A DNA stretch of 32,540 nucleotides. Origin: an uncultured Spirochaetaceae bacterium (lineage in GTDB: Bacteria > Spirochaetota > Spirochaetia > Sphaerochaetales > Sphaerochaetaceae). Position 1 is the first letter of the stretch. Every line of letters begins with the position of its first letter. The notes under the pieces were generated by a model. The model searched no databases. It saw only the letters and a program-made list of their open reading frames with translations, and was not told the origin of the DNA. The stretch spans positions 1 to 32,540 of the forward strand of contig CALXKJ010000020.1 in the NCBI GenBank assembly GCA_944388955.1. The letters run 5' to 3'. Position numbers and translations under genes: made by a program. This document shows, piece by piece, positions 29,304 through 32,540 of the stretch.

Positions 29304-30998
29304 TCAGAAATGAGCCGCAAGAGATAAGACAATCTGCAAATCATTCGTATTCTCCCGATGTCTCAATATGCCGTTTAATCCAAGCATGAAATCAAGCTGA
29401 GGCCAAGTGAACGAGCATATCTCAGAAATAGGGATCTCCGAAATAAGCGAAAGCACTGTCTTACAGGTGATATCACCATAGAACATCCCGGCAGCAATAT
29501 CAGGGAACTCACTGTTATTTCCGCTCGTGTTATGGGAAGTGAAGATATCAAGAGAGCCTTTTATAATCTCTTTTGCTGTAAATCCCAATCCAATACCATT
29601 CTTGAATTCATAATCAGCCTGAAGCTGAACTACAAGAGAATCATTTCCATACGGGAAGCCAAGGAAGTCTATGTCTATCACATACCCACCTGTTGTCGAA
29701 AGCTTGTTTTTATCAATTACAAGAAAATCAACATTATTCCTTCTGTATAGAAGAGGCGAAGTATATGCAACCTCAAGAGAGCCAGAGAAAACCCCTGATT
29801 CCCCTGCATTTGCATACTCAATGCCACCAAGAATCCCCCAAGCAGGACTCTGGTCATCACCCTCTCCAGGAGCTGTTGCCTGATCAAGCACAGCCTGCGC
29901 ATACAGATTGAAGCCCTTGGCAAATTGCCAATCGAGATCGACGCTCGCTATTGCGTTAAATAAAGAGCGGTTATCGAGATTATGGAAAATGAATGCCGGA
30001 TTGAAATACTTAAGCTCAACGCCTGTTTTGGAAACATACATAACATTCTCGCTGACAGAGAACGTAAGGTTTTTCAAAGGCCTGAATTCGAGACGATGTG
30101 CAATCAGAAATTTAGATCCAGAATCTTCTGTCTGACGACAACTGTAGTCATATTCAAGAAACAGTGTCAGAAATTCATATTTGAACTTATCAGAGAAGAA
30201 AACAAAGCGAAGGAAATCATTGTAATCCAAATGGTTATCAACTACGAAATTACCGATATGGGAATTTCCCCAGTTGATACGATCTCTGCCTAAAACAAGA
30301 CTCCAATGCTTGCCACCTGTAGATACATATGCACGTTTGGGAAATATAGAATCAAAATCATCGACATCAAGGAGAATATTGTGTGTGAAATATGGAGAAT
30401 ACATACCACTCTCTTCAATCATTTTCACATCTGCATCTGCAAGTTCACCAGCAGGAGGAACCACAGCTCCAATTCCATCAGGATGGATGTCTGCAACCAT
30501 ATAAGCAGTATCACTTCCACGATACTTGCCATTGGCAACTCTGATATCACAGAAAGTGTAGAACATATCAAGCATATCTATTGCGATATACCCCCTGAAC
30601 AATGGCAATCTTTCGTCGTACCCATATATCCAGTCAGACTCATGATTGAAAGATGGGTTTGTATGTATATAGCTTTCAAGTGCCAAATCAGCACCGAGAT
30701 CAAGAGAGACGATGCTATCAAGATTCAGCAATGGCTCATCAGACAGCAGATCAGAAATTGACTCATAAAGCTCCACTTCCGCTTTATCCAGTGCTGATTT
30801 ATCGATACGCTCCAGAATCATCACAGCCTCAGCTTTTGACCAAGGCCTTGAATTGGATGGGGTTCCATACCCTGCACTAAGATATAGAATCTCCATTTCA
30901 TCATACAAAGGGCTGTCCAGTGGATAAACTTCCACTGTCCCTGCAGACAGAGGCACTGAAAGCAGGGATATTACCAAAAGCAATATATATTTCTTCAT
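29304..30998 (-). CDS. Wzi-like outer-membrane beta-barrel protein
   Basis: A 564-residue paralogue of the pair at 17175-20619. The signal peptide is MKKYILLLVISLLSVPLSAG. Then come YDEMEILYLSAGYGTPSNSR and PWSKAEAVMILERIDKSALD. Barrel landmarks are GRDRINWGNSHIGNFVVDNH and FLGFPYGNDSLVVQLQ. It ends ...LSLAAHF with the terminal Phe typical of proteins folded by the BAM complex. The ATG overlaps the upstream gene's stop by 4 nt (ATGA), so the two form one unit. The gene lies just after tRNA-Arg on the opposite strand. No homopolymer occurs at the place of the G10 tract of the first paralogue. Function beyond the outer-membrane barrel is not known. Confidence 0.83.
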   Translation of the reverse strand: MKKYILLLVISLLSVPLSAGTVEVYPLDSPLYDEMEILYLSAGYGTPSNSRPWSKAEAVMILERIDKSALDKAEVELYESISDLLSDEPLLNLDSIVSLDLGADLALESYIHTNPSFNHESDWIYGYDERLPLFRGYIAIDMLDMFYTFCDIRVANGKYRGSDTAYMVADIHPDGIGAVVPPAGELADADVKMIEESGMYSPYFTHNILLDVDDFDSIFPKRAYVSTGGKHWSLVLGRDRINWGNSHIGNFVVDNHLDYNDFLRFVFFSDKFKYEFLTLFLEYDYSCRQTEDSGSKFLIAHRLEFRPLKNLTFSVSENVMYVSKTGVELKYFNPAFIFHNLDNRSLFNAIASVDLDWQFAKGFNLYAQAVLDQATAPGEGDDQSPAWGILGGIEYANAGESGVFSGSLEVAYTSPLLYRRNNVDFLVIDKNKLSTTGGYVIDIDFLGFPYGNDSLVVQLQADYEFKNGIGLGFTAKEIIKGSLDIFTSHNTSGNNSEFPDIAAGMFYGDITCKTVLSLISEIPISEICSFTWPQLDFMLGLNGILRHRENTNDLQIVLSLAAHF

Positions 30999-32455
30999 TT
31001 ACAGAGATTCCACAGATCAAGAGAACAACCGATAGTGAATGAAACCGCTGTCTGTCTATTCTTGATATCGCTATAAAGGCCAAACTGTCCTTTCAGAAGA
31101 ATTGAATCCTTTATGGCATATGAGCATCCGATATCACTCTTAATGATTGTTGCCACATCGCCATTCAAAGCAAATGAAGAGAATTTCGAATTGTTTTCTT
31201 TGTTATATTCTTCATCTATTCTATAAGAGCCTTTGAAAATCAGCTCGAAATTGAACCATGCCTTGATTGGATCGTCCTCATATTCAAGAAGGATTTTACC
31301 GACCATCGTATCTGGTCCATAGGGGAAACCTATGAAGAAAGCATTCTTGTCAGCTACATATCCGCCATCGGAGAAGTTGTATACCCACATGGGAACTGTG
31401 AACTTACCGCTGTCAACATCACGGCTGTAAAGAAAAGCTGTTGCCCAATACCATTCAAGCGAAAGGTTTAATCCTCCTGAGAACTTAAAGCTATCTTCTC
31501 TGAGGGTATAATCTTTACGCACTGCTACTGTTTTCTGCTGTTTATCACCATCTAAGAAATGGAATTCAATACCTGCAGCGAATCCCATGGCTGATGGTTT
31601 TGAGTTCACATCTTCACTGCCAAAAACAAAATCATCCATTGCGAAAAGACCATAGACTCGGAAATCGAGGGGGTTTAAGAGAAATAGCTTCTCAACTGCC
31701 AGCTCAATCATGACATTTGAGCGATCATGCTGGTAATTATTATGCCAGAATGCAAGAGGTGAAGCATCAAGGAGACTCGGAATTTTGTTATAAATGAGAT
31801 TAAGCTCGCTGAAACTTACTCTCCAGGTTTCATTCTCCCAGCCAAGCTTATGGGAGAAAAGAGTCTTGGAATTCAGATCCGCTCCATCAAAGTCATTATC
31901 ATGGTTTTCAGGATATCCAAGTGACGTGTTATTAAAGCCTGTGACAATGTAGTTATACCAGATATTACCGAAAGAAACGGGGAAATTGATGTCTATATAA
32001 ATACTGTCTAAGAATGGAGCTGAATCATTTATCGCGAAATCATAGCTTGCGGGTCCCCATTTCAGGGCTCTTCTTCCAACAGAGGCATACACATTCCAGA
32101 AATTGAAGTCGACATAGCCGAGCTTTGTCCAGTTCATGTCAGCAATGGCATAAAGGTTGTTACCGATAAAAGGTATATTTGTCCATTGTGTCTCCTCAAA
32201 ATACGTAACAATATCCTGCTGTAGATCAAGAAGAACAACGAGTCCAACATGATCGCTTGTCAGCTCAAGGCCCAAATCAAGCAAAGAAGCGGAATCATAG
32301 TAGCGCATGTATTTCTGCTGTGATAATTCTACAAAATCATCAAGCTCTTCGAAGATTATTTTCTTGTCTCCTTCAGAAAGTCTGCTAAGAGGTGTATGAG
32401 GATAATTATCCCATATGAAATATGGGTTCAGATTGGAAATGGGCTTGACTGTCAC
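30995..32455 (-). CDS. Wzi-like barrel protein lacking its signal peptide (5'-damaged)
   Basis: 486 residues from a GTG start. It is the most divergent of the four paralogues but keeps YASVGRRALKWGPASYDFAI and FIGFPYGPDTMVGKILLEYE, and has the same barrel-like strand pattern. No signal peptide precedes TVKPISNLNPYFIWDNYPHT. The in-frame codons just upstream read F-I-F-G-D, which fits the end of a signal peptide, but a TAG stands immediately before them, and no other frame gives a hydrophobic leader. So the export signal has probably been lost, or the real start lies in an edited or mis-assembled region. Without it the protein cannot reach the outer membrane. It overlaps the next gene by ATGA. 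Confidence 0.65.
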   Translation of the reverse strand: MTVKPISNLNPYFIWDNYPHTPLSRLSEGDKKIIFEELDDFVELSQQKYMRYYDSASLLDLGLELTSDHVGLVVLLDLQQDIVTYFEETQWTNIPFIGNNLYAIADMNWTKLGYVDFNFWNVYASVGRRALKWGPASYDFAINDSAPFLDSIYIDINFPVSFGNIWYNYIVTGFNNTSLGYPENHDNDFDGADLNSKTLFSHKLGWENETWRVSFSELNLIYNKIPSLLDASPLAFWHNNYQHDRSNVMIELAVEKLFLLNPLDFRVYGLFAMDDFVFGSEDVNSKPSAMGFAAGIEFHFLDGDKQQKTVAVRKDYTLREDSFKFSGGLNLSLEWYWATAFLYSRDVDSGKFTVPMWVYNFSDGGYVADKNAFFIGFPYGPDTMVGKILLEYEDDPIKAWFNFELIFKGSYRIDEEYNKENNSKFSSFALNGDVATIIKSDIGCSYAIKDSILLKGQFGLYSDIKNRQTAVSFTIGCSLDLWNLCK

Positions 32456-32480
32456 ATCACCAAATATGAACTAACCCCCT

Positions 32481-32521
32481 GAAGGTAGACACTACCAGAC
32501 CTTCTTTTAAGCTATATTATA
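32481..32521 (-). promoter_or_regulatory. Promoter-like box and dyad upstream of the damaged Wzi-like gene
   Basis: TATAAT on the minus strand (32516-32521) is followed by an inverted repeat GAAGGT...ACCTTC (32481-32504) with an inner GGTAG-ACA-CTACC. A G5 run lies just below it (32476-32480). The matching -35 would fall at or past the window edge. Confidence 0.35.
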
Positions 32522-32540
32522 AGCTTTGCATCTTCAAGTT

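Noticed and set aside
1-32540. CRISPR arrays, insertion sequences with transposase, or rRNA
   Set aside because: I found no regularly spaced long repeats, no transposase-like protein and no rRNA sequence.

Overview
The window looks like a piece of a Spirochaetota chromosome, probably a host-associated Sphaerochaeta/Treponema-like lineage. The main clue is four paralogues of the Wzi-like outer-membrane beta-barrel family, whose N-termini share a pattern like 'YxExxxLYLLAGxxxPSxxRPWSxxE' that I associate with spirochaetes. This assignment is inference. Genes are tightly packed, with ATGA overlaps and convergent genes that abut or overlap.

Layout. (1) 1-4658 is a decaying accessory stretch. It holds the tail of an unidentified gene, a DUF4143-type AAA ATPase preceded by three direct repeats, hipB with a hipA cut down to its first domain, several gene remnants (one resembling the C-terminus of malic enzyme), and a lipoprotein gene with a G9 tract in its promoter region. 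(2) 4659-7583 has tRNA-Thr(GGT), a small alpha/beta-hydrolase esterase and a convergent GH42 beta-galactosidase. (3) 7700-17117 is one dense fatty-acid synthesis operon: acpP-fabK-fabD-fabG-fabF-accB-fabZ-accC-accD-accA plus an acyl-CoA synthetase-like gene. The order is that of the streptococcal/Firmicutes cluster, but without fabT and fabH. A perfect 8-bp dyad sits upstream of acpP. (4) 17175-20619 has two tandem Wzi-like genes, the first carrying a G10 tract inside its coding sequence. (5) 20816-29150 is housekeeping and metabolism: glycogen phosphorylase, a DUF1275/YoaK membrane protein, a degenerate macro-domain-like protein, a MobA/MocA-like nucleotidyltransferase, ClpB, and a divergent TetR/LysE-exporter pair. 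(6) 29180-32455 has tRNA-Arg(CCG) and two more Wzi-like genes on the minus strand, the upstream one lacking its signal peptide.

How it works together. The operon would make malonyl-CoA (AccABCD), load it onto ACP (FabD) and elongate it (FabF, FabG, FabZ, FabK). The terminal synthetase may activate exogenous or recycled acids. The outer-membrane barrels and the lipoprotein are surface proteins, and two of them are linked to long G tracts, which points to phase variation. A second window-wide pattern is that seven genes lacking a Shine-Dalgarno have a -10-like hexamer exactly 6-7 nt before the start codon. This suggests leaderless transcription, in contrast to the well-leadered operon genes.
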